Below are positions 1-7,303 of a stretch of DNA of 35,744 nucleotides, piece by piece (within the stretch, counting starts at the first letter, position 1; the number at the start of each line of letters is the position of its first letter). This DNA is from Candidatus Coatesiibacteriota bacterium (GTDB lineage: Bacteria > JAFGND01). A program made the position numbers and the translations under genes. The notes under the pieces are model-generated. The model had not been told where the DNA came from. It did no database searches and saw only the letters and a list, made by a program, of their open reading frames with translations. The stretch covers positions 1 through 35,744 of the forward strand of contig JAFGND010000067.1 of the NCBI GenBank assembly GCA_016927185.1, read 5' to 3'.

Positions 1-301
1 AAAAAAAAAAAAAAAAATAGATTGTCAAGGATTTTTTATTCTCTTTTTAATCTAGCCCCTAGACATGATGGACCAGAAGAAAGTGTAAAAGAAATATTTT
101 CCCTGGAGTTACCCAGAAAAAACTTCTCATCAGTACTTCTATCAACATCTCTTCTTCATATATCATCTCCTCATATATAGGGGCTAGATTAAACTTATTC
201 TCTAAACTTCTTGACTTTTTATACAAGCAATTTAACACCTTAGACACTTTTACTAATTCTGGGAGCAGTTTACCTGAGCCTTATTAAAAAAAGAGAAGAA
301 T
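1..301. other. Gene-free left edge with an inverted repeat
   Basis: No convincing gene is visible. The stretch begins with a 17-base A run and is AT-rich. A perfect 13-bp inverted repeat (AATCTAGCCCCTA at 49-61, its complement at 178-190) encloses about 116 bases. A GTG-started minus-strand frame of 62 codons (59-247) spans the repeat but has no good ribosome site and no recognisable family, so I do not call it. The repeat could be the ends of a short mobile element or a long-stem RNA; nothing decides between these. Confidence 0.4.
49..190. repeat. 13-bp perfect inverted repeat pair
   Basis: AATCTAGCCCCTA at 49-61 is the exact reverse complement of 178-190. The element is 142 bp end to end, upstream of the radical SAM gene at 302. 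Size and perfect termini are compatible with a small MITE-like element, but I see no target-site duplication. The core GGGGCTA also occurs in the two hairpin repeats at 12370 and 12485, which may be coincidence. Confidence 0.5.
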
Positions 302-1912
302 ATGTTAAATAAAAAAGTCAAATGCATGCTGATTCAGCCTAAATTTTCAAATAACAGCTTCTGGAATTATACTGAAGTCTGTAAACTAACCGGGGCAAAA
401 TATCCAGCTGCACCATTAGGATTGCTTACTGTGGCGGCACTTCTACCACAAAGTTGGGAATTCAAGCTTATTGACGAAAATGTTTCGGATATCAAGGATG
501 AAGAACTTGACTGGGCAGATATAATACTCACAGGTGGCATGCTGCCACAACAAACTTCAATACTCAGAATTATAGATATTGCTAAAGAAATGAGAAAACC
601 TGTTGTCGTTGGGGGACCTGATCCAAGTTCCCAGCCTGATATATATGGAAAAGCTGACTTTTTGGTACTTGGTGAAGCAGAAGTTACAATAGAAGCCTTT
701 CTGAATGATTTATCCAGAAACCGGGAAAGTGGAGTATATTTTCCTGACCGTAAATCAGATATGGAAAAGTCAGTAATTCCAAGATATGACCTTATAGATT
801 TCAGGAACTATCTGCACATCGGAATTCAGTATTCACGAGGATGTCCTTATAATTGCGAATTCTGTGATATCATCGAAATGCTGGGAAGGAAGCCTAGAGC
901 TAAAACCTGTAAGCAGATTGTAAGCGAGCTTAACTCATTATATAATCTTGGTTACAGGGGACATATTGATTTTGTGGATGACAATTTCATAGGTAACAAA
1001 TGCAAGGTTATGGAAGTGCTTGATGAAATAGCAAAATGGTCTAAAGAGCATGATTATCCTTTTTATTTCAGTACTGAAGCATCAATCAACCTTGCAAAAG
1101 AAGAAAAACTGCTGGAACTTATGGAAAAAAGCGATTTCAGATATGTCTTTATTGGCATAGAAAGTCCTGATAATGAAGTTCTTGAAAAAGCCCAAAAGAA
1201 ACAGAATGTAGAAGTATCAGTTAAAGATGCTGTAAGGATTTTATCATCTCATGGAATGGTTGTTAATGGTGGTTTTATACTCGGTTTTGACAATGAATCA
1301 AGTAATATAGCAGATAATATGATAGATCTTATACAGGATAGTGGTATATGCATGGCAATGGTTGGTACATTATATGCTCTTCCTAACACGCAGCTAACAA
1401 GAAGATTAAGAAAAGAGGGAAGACTTTTCAATAATTCACTGAAAATTGAAGATTCTTCTGTGGATATTGATCAGATAACTAGTGGTCTTAACTTCATTAC
1501 TTCAAGATCCCGTATCAATATAATAAATGATCACATAGACATACTTAAAAAGATATATGATCCTGTAATGTATTACAAAAGGATTTATAAAACTGCACTT
1601 AATATCAAGCCAACCTATAAAAATAAACCAGGATTTCTTAAATTGATGAAACTGGCTTTGGGATTTTTAAGAGTATGCACAAGCATTGGACTGAACAGGA
1701 AAACCAGATTGCTGTACTGGAACACACTCTTGAAAGTGATCTTGAAAAATCCAAAAGCTGTTGAAGTCTCAGTCAATCTTGCTGCAATGTATCTGCATTT
1801 TTCCAAGCAGAATAATTTCGTTATAAAATCACTTCATGAAAAAATAGAAACAATAAAGATGCATGGCGAAGAAAAGTATAATCAATTGATGCTAAACGGT
1901 CTTAAAACATAG
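302..1912 (+). CDS. B12-binding radical SAM protein (DUF4070/HpnP-like)
   Basis: Residues 1-150 look like a cobalamin-binding Rossmann domain (VVVGGPDPSSQP, then FLVLGEAE). A radical SAM core follows with the cluster motif RGCPYNCEFCDI at about residues 179-190 and the family signature VDDNFIGN near 225. The remaining C-terminal region matches the length and style of the DUF4070 group, which includes the hopanoid methylase HpnP. Members of this class use cobalamin and S-adenosylmethionine for methylations or related radical chemistry at unactivated carbons. The substrate here cannot be read from the sequence, and no hopanoid or lipid genes are adjacent. The ATG at 302 has only a weak purine-rich ribosome site (AGAGAAGA); Met9 is an alternative. 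The gene is monocistronic and converges on glutamate dehydrogenase. Confidence 0.85.
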   Translation: MLNKKVKCMLIQPKFSNNSFWNYTEVCKLTGAKYPAAPLGLLTVAALLPQSWEFKLIDENVSDIKDEELDWADIILTGGMLPQQTSILRIIDIAKEMRKPVVVGGPDPSSQPDIYGKADFLVLGEAEVTIEAFLNDLSRNRESGVYFPDRKSDMEKSVIPRYDLIDFRNYLHIGIQYSRGCPYNCEFCDIIEMLGRKPRAKTCKQIVSELNSLYNLGYRGHIDFVDDNFIGNKCKVMEVLDEIAKWSKEHDYPFYFSTEASINLAKEEKLLELMEKSDFRYVFIGIESPDNEVLEKAQKKQNVEVSVKDAVRILSSHGMVVNGGFILGFDNESSNIADNMIDLIQDSGICMAMVGTLYALPNTQLTRRLRKEGRLFNNSLKIEDSSVDIDQITSGLNFITSRSRINIINDHIDILKKIYDPVMYYKRIYKTALNIKPTYKNKPGFLKLMKLALGFLRVCTSIGLNRKTRLLYWNTLLKVILKNPKAVEVSVNLAAMYLHFSKQNNFVIKSLHEKIETIKMHGEEKYNQLMLNGLKT

Positions 1913-2023
1913 ATAATATTGATAAAAAAAGTTTATGAAGTTCAGCTAATCCAATTGGAAAACTACTTTTACCTGGCAGGAAATCAGATTTCTTATTTCT
2001 ACCAGGAGACTTGCTTCAAATAA

Positions 2024-2050
2024 AAAGGATTCAGTTTTACTGAATCCTTT
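2024..2050 (-). terminator. Intrinsic terminator between convergent genes
   Basis: An 11-bp perfect stem (2024-2034 with 2040-2050; arm AAAGGATTCAG) has a 5-base loop. Read on the minus strand it is followed by TTTTTATTT, so it fits best as the terminator of the glutamate dehydrogenase operon. On the plus strand the tail is TTTCTT, so it may also stop the radical SAM gene. Confidence 0.8.
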
Positions 2051-2075
2051 CTTAAAGACAATGGCTGAATTGTCT

Positions 2076-3332
2076 CTATGGAAATATTCCTCTTCTCTTG
2101 TAAACATTTTCCAATGCTCTCAAGGCAACAATGTAAGCTGCTGTTCGCCAGTCAGTATTGAACTCCCTGGATACATCTCTTACTTTGTCATAAGCATCAG
2201 ATAGTTTCCTGTATAGCTTATGATCCACTTCATCAAGATCCCAGAATTCACTTCTCTTGTTCTGCAACCATTCAAAATAGCTTACAACTACTCCTCCGGA
2301 ATTGCACAAAATATCTGGAATTATATCAATACCTCTCTTGAAAAGTATCTCATCTCCTTCTGGAGAAGTAGGTCCATTTGCTCCTTCTGCTACAAGCTTT
2401 ACATTAATCAATGGAGCAGTTTCTGCATTTATCTGATTTTCAAGTGCTGCTGGAATGAAGATATCAGCATTAATTTTCAAGAACTGATCACTTTTTATTG
2501 AATCAGCTTTAGGATAATTTTTCACTCCATTTTCCTTGCTTACAAAAACTGCAAGATTATCTGGATCTATTCCTTCAAGATTGGCTATAGAACCAGTAAC
2601 ATCCTCTACAGCAATAAGTTTTGCTCCATAACCTTTCAGCAATCTTGCAGTCCATGAACCTACATTACCAAATCCCTGAACAATATAAGTCGCTTTTGAT
2701 AAATCGAACTTCTTGTCTGTAGCCCATTTTTCAATCATATAGACTACACCCTGACCAGTTGCCTTGTCTCTTCCCTTGCTTCCTCCTGCTTCTATAGGTT
2801 TTCCTGTTACAACATGAATGGAGGCCTGCCTTATGGAAGCTGGAACAGTAGAAAGATAAGTATCAAGTATCCATGCCATTATCTGGGGATTGGTATTGAC
2901 ATCTGGAGCTGGTATATCATATTCCGGACCTATATTATTTCCCAGAGCATAAGTAAAACGTCTGCTTATTCTCTCTATCTCGGTTTTTGAATACTGTGTC
3001 GGGTCAAAAGCAATACCTCCTTTTGCTCCACCATATGGTATTCCAGTAATGGCAGATTTCCATGTCATCCATGTAGCAAGTGCCCTTACTTCATCAAGAT
3101 CAACAGCAGGATGAAAACGCAATCCACCTTTATAAGGACCCAGGGCATTGTTATGCTGCACTCTGTAACCAGTGAAAACCTCAATTCTCCCGTCATCCAT
3201 TTTCACAGGAAAATTGACAACGAATTCATTGGTAGTCTGTGACAATATTGCTTTTATGTTCTCATCAAGTCCCATCATATCAGCAGCTTTTCCAAACTGC
3301 CTTCCCACATTCTCGTACAAACTCGTTTCCAT
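2076..3332 (-). CDS. gdhA: Glu/Leu/Phe/Val-type dehydrogenase, probably glutamate dehydrogenase
   Basis: This 418-residue protein has the normal length of hexameric NAD(P)-glutamate dehydrogenases, which interconvert glutamate with 2-oxoglutarate and ammonia. The N-terminal ELFV domain contains the substrate-binding GPYKGGLRFHP segment (Lys68) and the catalytic-lysine motif PYGGAKGG (Lys104). The C-terminal Rossmann domain shows GFGNVGS. The reading frame stays open 50 codons further upstream, but the ATG at 3332 has AGGAGG nearby (AGGAGGAATAAA-ATG) and gives the family N-terminus, so I start there. It lies 43 bases after the small Cys protein, in the same direction, so both are probably expressed from the sigma-54-type promoter at 3723-3738. 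Cofactor preference is not assigned. Confidence 0.93.
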   Translation of the reverse strand: METSLYENVGRQFGKAADMMGLDENIKAILSQTTNEFVVNFPVKMDDGRIEVFTGYRVQHNNALGPYKGGLRFHPAVDLDEVRALATWMTWKSAITGIPYGGAKGGIAFDPTQYSKTEIERISRRFTYALGNNIGPEYDIPAPDVNTNPQIMAWILDTYLSTVPASIRQASIHVVTGKPIEAGGSKGRDKATGQGVVYMIEKWATDKKFDLSKATYIVQGFGNVGSWTARLLKGYGAKLIAVEDVTGSIANLEGIDPDNLAVFVSKENGVKNYPKADSIKSDQFLKINADIFIPAALENQINAETAPLINVKLVAEGANGPTSPEGDEILFKRGIDIIPDILCNSGGVVVSYFEWLQNKRSEFWDLDEVDHKLYRKLSDAYDKVRDVSREFNTDWRTAAYIVALRALENVYKRRGIFP

Positions 3333-3375
3333 TTTATTCCTCCTTGTTACACTCAGTAGTGCAACGAGAAAATTT

Positions 3376-3690
3376 TTACTTGTATTCTTCACAATGCCAG
3401 ACTCCACTTTCCGGTTTTGGAAAAGTGCAATCTTCCCTGATTGAACAGGTTTTGCATAAACCTTTGTATGCTGGATCAGCATAATTGAATTTGCTTGTTT
3501 CTTTTTCCTCTTTTACAGTTTCGATGCTTGTAAATTCAATGCCTTCAAATTCATCACATTCTATGATTGGCTTGCTTTTTGGATATGTGCATTCATTTAA
3601 TCTTTTGCATGTGGAACATAATCCTTTTTTATCCTTTGGCTTTGCAATCAAGTCTACCTTTTTCCTTTTCATGTCTCTCAAGTTTAACAT
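3376..3690 (-). CDS. Small protein with two four-Cys knuckles
   Basis: The 104-residue product carries two similar modules. The first is KGLCSTC...EC...EC (Cys25, 28, 34, 45); the second is KGLCKTC...DC...HC (Cys79, 82, 88, 100). Both read C-x2-C-x5-C-x10/11-C and end in an acidic CDEF or CEEY. Such knuckles usually bind zinc or iron; which metal is unknown, and I recognise no named function. The N-terminus is basic (MKRKKVDLIAKPKDKK). I chose Met at 3690 because AAAGGAG lies five bases upstream; an in-frame ATG at 3705 lies before that site. It is the first gene of the glutamate dehydrogenase operon and directly downstream of the sigma-54-type promoter, so a role tied to nitrogen or redox state is plausible but unproven. 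Confidence 0.8.
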   Translation of the reverse strand: MLNLRDMKRKKVDLIAKPKDKKGLCSTCKRLNECTYPKSKPIIECDEFEGIEFTSIETVKEEKETSKFNYADPAYKGLCKTCSIREDCTFPKPESGVWHCEEYK

Positions 3691-3722
3691 TTGAACTCCT
3701 TTCATTATTCAATAAATAATAG

Positions 3723-3738
3723 AGCAAAAAGTATGCCA
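3723..3738 (-). promoter_or_regulatory. Sigma-54 (-24/-12) promoter for the Cys protein-gdhA operon
   Basis: Read on the minus strand from 3738, the sequence is TGGCAT-ACTTT-TTGCT. It matches the consensus TGGCAC-N5-TTGCA at 9 of 11 fixed positions and has exactly ten bases between the invariant GG and GC. The expected start point is near 3711, about 20 bases before the ATG at 3690. The neighbouring upstream gene (3850-5202) encodes a GAFTGA-type activator, the class this promoter type requires. No rpoN gene is in the window. Confidence 0.65.
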
Positions 3739-3748
3739 ACATACTTTT
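3727..3748. promoter_or_regulatory. 22-bp palindrome overlapping the sigma-54 promoter
   Basis: AAAAGTATG (3727-3735) and CATACTTTT (3740-3748) are perfect 9-base arms around CCAA. The palindrome covers the -24 element, so it could be an operator. Read on the minus strand it ends in TTTTTG, so it might instead be a weak terminator of the kinase-regulator operon. Both readings are inference. Confidence 0.4.
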
Positions 3749-3849
3749 AATTTTTAAGTTATTGACATGCATATAATTATGAAAAAGGGGAGTTTTCATT
3801 GCAGAGAGGATATTGGGGAATTTTGAACCAGTGAGGAGAAAATAATCAA

Positions 3850-5202
3850 TTAATCTATTTTATTCTCGTCAATTTCCTTCAACTTCTCCTTGAGAGTTTT
3901 CCTGTCTATTCCCAGTATCCTTGAAGCTTTGGTTTTATTGTTGTTTGTAGTAGATAATACATTCAATATATATTCTCTTTCAACTTCCTTAAGGGTTTTT
4001 TCACAAGATGACTTGAACTCAAGGCAGTAGCGCATATGGATAGGTAAATCAGTTACTTCAATCTTGTCTGTATCAGTCATTACTACAAGCCTCTGAATTA
4101 TATTCTCAAGTTCTCTTACATTTCCTGGCCATGAATATTCCTTGAGAATTGTCAAGGCATTATCTGATATAACTATACTTTCTTTCCCTGCTTCCTTTGA
4201 ATATTTTTTTACGAAAAAATTGATTAGAAGCAAAAGATCATCCCCTCTTTCCTTTAATGCAGGAAGTTCAATTGAAATAACGTTCAATCTGTAAAATAAA
4301 TCTTCCCTGAACATTTCCTTCTTTACAAGTTTCAGAAGGTCCTTATTGGTAGCTGCAATAATTCTTATATCAACTTTCCGGGGAACTCTTGATCCAACCA
4401 TGTAAATTTCCTTGTCCTGCAAAACTCTAAGTAATTTAACCTGCATTGACAAACTTGTTTCCGCTATTTCATCAAGAAATATTGTTCCTCCATCTGCTGT
4501 CTGGAAGAATCCTGCTCTTGTCTCTTTTGCTCCAGTAAATGCTCCCTTCATATAACCAAACAACTCACTTTCAAGCAATTCTTCAGGAATTGCACCACAA
4601 TTAACCGGAACAAAAGGTGATGAGCTTCTCTGACTGTTATAGTGAATGGCTCTCGCTATAAGTTCCTTGCCTGTCCCGCTTTCACCTGTTATTATTACGG
4701 TTGCCTGAGTCATTGCAGCTTTTCTTACATTATTCAGGACATTCAGCATGATTTCAGAATTTCCTATTATCCCGTTAAGCGGTGTATAGTCAGCTTTCAG
4801 ATTATTCACTTTTCTTCTCATACTGAGTTTTTCAAGAGCCTGCCTTACTGAGAGAAATAATTCCTCATCAGTAAATGGTTTTGCAAGATAATCCTCTGCT
4901 CCTATCTTCACTGCTTTTACTGCACTTTCTATACTAGCATAGCCTGTAATAACCATTATCTCAGTATCTTTGTAATTCTCTTCTACGAACCTTACCAGCT
5001 CAATTCCTCCTACCCCTGGCATCTTCAAATCAGTTATTACAAGATCAATGCGTATATTATTCATAACTTCTATTGCTTGATTTACTGATTGAGCAGTATG
5101 AATCTCATAACCCTTGGATACCAGATTCCTTCTTATCACTTCAAGTGTATCTTGAGCATCATCCACTATGAGTATTTTCTGTTTTTTACCTATAGCACCC
5201 AT
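3850..5202 (-). CDS. NtrC-family sigma-54-dependent response regulator
   Basis: The protein has three domains in the usual order. The receiver (about 8-125) has DD at 14-15 and phospho-acceptor Asp58 in VITDLKMPG. The AAA+ sigma-54 activation domain (about 145-380) has Walker A GESGTGKE, the sigma-54 contact loop GAFTGA and Walker B IFLDEIAE. A C-terminal Fis-type helix-turn-helix follows (ILGIDRKTLKEKL). It should bind enhancer sites and drive open-complex formation by sigma-54 polymerase when phosphorylated. The open frame begins with TTG at 5208, but ATG at 5202 has better spacing from AAGGA and sits two bases after the kinase stop, so 450 residues are expected. Partner: the kinase just upstream. 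Likely target: the sigma-54 promoter 110 bases downstream. Confidence 0.93.
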   Translation of the reverse strand: MGAIGKKQKILIVDDAQDTLEVIRRNLVSKGYEIHTAQSVNQAIEVMNNIRIDLVITDLKMPGVGGIELVRFVEENYKDTEIMVITGYASIESAVKAVKIGAEDYLAKPFTDEELFLSVRQALEKLSMRRKVNNLKADYTPLNGIIGNSEIMLNVLNNVRKAAMTQATVIITGESGTGKELIARAIHYNSQRSSSPFVPVNCGAIPEELLESELFGYMKGAFTGAKETRAGFFQTADGGTIFLDEIAETSLSMQVKLLRVLQDKEIYMVGSRVPRKVDIRIIAATNKDLLKLVKKEMFREDLFYRLNVISIELPALKERGDDLLLLINFFVKKYSKEAGKESIVISDNALTILKEYSWPGNVRELENIIQRLVVMTDTDKIEVTDLPIHMRYCLEFKSSCEKTLKEVEREYILNVLSTTNNNKTKASRILGIDRKTLKEKLKEIDENKID

Positions 5203-5204
5203 AA

Positions 5205-6902
5205 TCAATCTTCCTTCTTTGGCAATAAAATCTTGAACTCTGTCCCTGAACCAATTTTGGAAATAACTTTTATTACACCATCATGATTCGTAATTATTCC
5301 ATGAACAACTGATAAACCTAAACCGGTTCCCTGCCCAGTTTCCTTTGTTGTGAAAAAAGGAACAAAAATCTGTTTCTGTATTTCTGATGTCATCCCTGTA
5401 CCAGTATCCCTTATACTTAGAAGAACCTTATCCTTGAATGGTCTTGTTGAAATAGATATCTTGCCTCCACCAGGCATTGCCTGTATAGAATTTACAAGCA
5501 GGTTTACTATTACCTGACTCATCTGTGAAGGATCCACTACAACATCCGGAAGATTTCTTGAAAGGCTTTTTTCCAGTTTAATTCCTTCCTTGCTGCATCT
5601 TGACTCTATAAAAAACAGGTTATCTTCTATGATCTGGTTAAGATTCATTTCTTTTTTAACAATAGGTACCTGCCTTGCGAAAATAAGCAGTTTTTTGACA
5701 ATTTCTCTTGCATGAAGAGAGGAATTTATTATCTTTTTAATATCTTGCGAAGCTTGTTCAGGAAGATAAGGACATTTCATTGCGAGCTGGGCAAATCCAA
5801 GTATGTTTCCTAATGGCTCGTTGATTTCATGAGCAACACCTGATGCAAGTTGACCTAATGTTGCAAGTCTGTCAGCATGCAATAGTTGCTTATAGAGAAC
5901 ATCTTTTTCATTTTCAGCTTGTTTTTTCTCAAACTCTATAGATATTGCCCTCGATATAGTATTAAGTAGATGTTTCTCTTCCTCAAGAAAGAAATCACCT
6001 TCAAGATTCTCCTTGTTATTGTAGAAAACCTCTACATATCCTTTTTTCTGTCTCTTGATGCTGATATCAGACCTCAGCTTTATTTCACTTTCAGTGAATT
6101 CCCTTGATTTTACTGAATAATCATCTATTACAATTCTGGCAGAAAGGTTTTCTGGAAATTGAAATGCAGAAGAGATCTTGTCAACAGTTTTCACTAGTTT
6201 GTTCCTTAGGTTCATATCATCTTTTTTCATTATTTCATCTATACTATACAAGCATGCAAGTTCCTTTATTCTTTCTCTCAGTGCTGATTGGGCTCGTCTG
6301 TCAGATATGGAGAAACCCATGGATTCTGCAAAATCCTCATAAAATCTTATGCTTTTCTTCCTGAAAAAGTCTTTCTGTCTTGAAAAAAGGCTAAGGATGC
6401 CAACATCTCTTTTATCTATAAGAAATGGAATGAAAATGCATGATTCACTATCCTGATTTACTTCAAAGCCTGAATATGTTTTCCTTATATCTTTAATGCA
6501 TGAAGAAATATCTTCTATGAAAAAAGTTCCCTTTTCAGATATATTCTTTCTGTTAAGTTTCAATTTCCTTAAGACAAGATCTTTATAGAATTCCTCCTTG
6601 TCCTTCAAGAAAGTTATGCAGGGAAAATATTGCTTTGAATCTATTCTCATGCTTTCGAATTCATTAAATGAAAATGAGAAAGAATCGCTTTTTTCTATCT
6701 TGAAAATATATGCTTTCTTTCCCTGGGATACCCTTATTTCAAGCAGGAAACAGCCTGTAAAATCGATAATCTTTCTCGAAATCACTTTCAAAAAATCAAT
6801 TCTTGGTGTTCCCAGATTTGCATATCTCAATATCTCACTTGATAATCTGTAAAGATTCAGATATGCCTTGTTATTGTTATCAGAGAGATCTCTATTATTC
6901 AT
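5205..6902 (-). CDS. Cytoplasmic sensor histidine kinase (GAF-like, HisKA, HATPase)
   Basis: The 565-residue protein has no signal peptide or membrane helix, so it senses an internal cue. Two GAF-like regions (about 60-200 and 215-325) precede the HisKA helix pair with phospho-acceptor His358 in VAHEINEPLG. The ATP-binding domain has N box NLLVNSIQAM (467-476), G1 DTGTGM (499-504) and G2 GQGTGLGLS (523-531). This is the NtrB-like soluble layout that normally pairs with a sigma-54 activator, and its cognate regulator follows two bases after the stop. The ATG at 6902 has no strong Shine-Dalgarno site. A decayed small gene lies 55 bases upstream on the same strand. The signal is not identifiable. 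Confidence 0.92.
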   Translation of the reverse strand: MNNRDLSDNNNKAYLNLYRLSSEILRYANLGTPRIDFLKVISRKIIDFTGCFLLEIRVSQGKKAYIFKIEKSDSFSFSFNEFESMRIDSKQYFPCITFLKDKEEFYKDLVLRKLKLNRKNISEKGTFFIEDISSCIKDIRKTYSGFEVNQDSESCIFIPFLIDKRDVGILSLFSRQKDFFRKKSIRFYEDFAESMGFSISDRRAQSALRERIKELACLYSIDEIMKKDDMNLRNKLVKTVDKISSAFQFPENLSARIVIDDYSVKSREFTESEIKLRSDISIKRQKKGYVEVFYNNKENLEGDFFLEEEKHLLNTISRAISIEFEKKQAENEKDVLYKQLLHADRLATLGQLASGVAHEINEPLGNILGFAQLAMKCPYLPEQASQDIKKIINSSLHAREIVKKLLIFARQVPIVKKEMNLNQIIEDNLFFIESRCSKEGIKLEKSLSRNLPDVVVDPSQMSQVIVNLLVNSIQAMPGGGKISISTRPFKDKVLLSIRDTGTGMTSEIQKQIFVPFFTTKETGQGTGLGLSVVHGIITNHDGVIKVISKIGSGTEFKILLPKKED

Positions 6903-7303
6903 TTTCAGCCATTCATCTTATGGAAGTTAAAAACAGTGGCTTTTGTTTTTCAGAATATCACCTTGAATCAGCTGCAATTAAGTCAAGGATTTTAGACAGG
7001 TCTTTCCAGTTAGAAGATCGCTTTGCAAAATGATAATGTGCTATCTCAGTTTCTTTCTGCCTTAATCCATTCCATCATATTCAAAGCCTTTCAATCTGTC
7101 TTTCCAGTATTCATTATCATTAAGCACTGCCTGATTATGATGATCATGCAAAAAATAAGTACTCATGACTTCACATCATTCACAAATATGATTGATTGCT
7201 GCATCCTGCTTTATTATTTCATAATACTGCATGATTTTCAACTTTCCTCTTGTCTTTTTAACAAGGCATAAAGGAACTGTTCTTGTCAAATGAAAGGAAA
7301 TTC
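6903..7303. other. Divergent intergenic region holding a decayed small gene
   Basis: This 401-base stretch separates the kinase from the divergent cyanophycin synthetase-like gene. Most of it (6958-7232) reads on the minus strand as a broken small protein gene, annotated separately. The 71 bases between that remnant's start and the synthetase ATG contain purine-rich ribosome sites for both directions. A possible plus-strand -10 (CATAAT, around 7220) lacks a good -35, so I do not call promoters. Confidence 0.5.
6958..7232 (-). pseudogene. Decayed small gene of about 90 codons, unknown family
   Basis: From an ATG at 7232, preceded by AGAGGAAAG, the minus strand reads MQYYEIIKQDAAINHICE and then hits TGA (7176-7178). 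The same frame continues CEVMSTYFLHDHHNQ...EYWKDRLKGFEYDGMD to a TAA at 7062-7064. Adding one base there joins it to LRQKETEIAHYHFAKR...SKILDLIAADSR, which ends at TGA 6958-6960. The text is protein-like throughout, with balanced charged and hydrophobic residues and no further stops, so one nonsense codon plus one frameshift is the simplest reading. I recognise no family. It lies 55 bases upstream of the kinase on the same strand and may once have been its first cistron. The alternative, chance open frames, cannot be excluded. Confidence 0.45.

Noticed and set aside
59-247. 62-codon minus-strand frame in the left edge region
   Set aside because: GTG start without a usable ribosome site, spans an inverted repeat and resembles no family.
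2076-3482. Longer 468-residue glutamate dehydrogenase
   Set aside because: The extra 50 residues do not look like the family, and a strong ribosome site precedes the ATG at 3332.
7176-7178. In-frame TGA in the small minus-strand gene as selenocysteine or recoded UGA
   Set aside because: TGA ends several intact genes in the window (for example gatB and rmuC), no SECIS-like structure is obvious, and a second lesion follows, so decay is simpler.
7023-7271. 82-codon plus-strand hydrophobic frame upstream of cphA
   Set aside because: It begins with TTG, has no Shine-Dalgarno site and looks like the complement of the decayed minus-strand gene.
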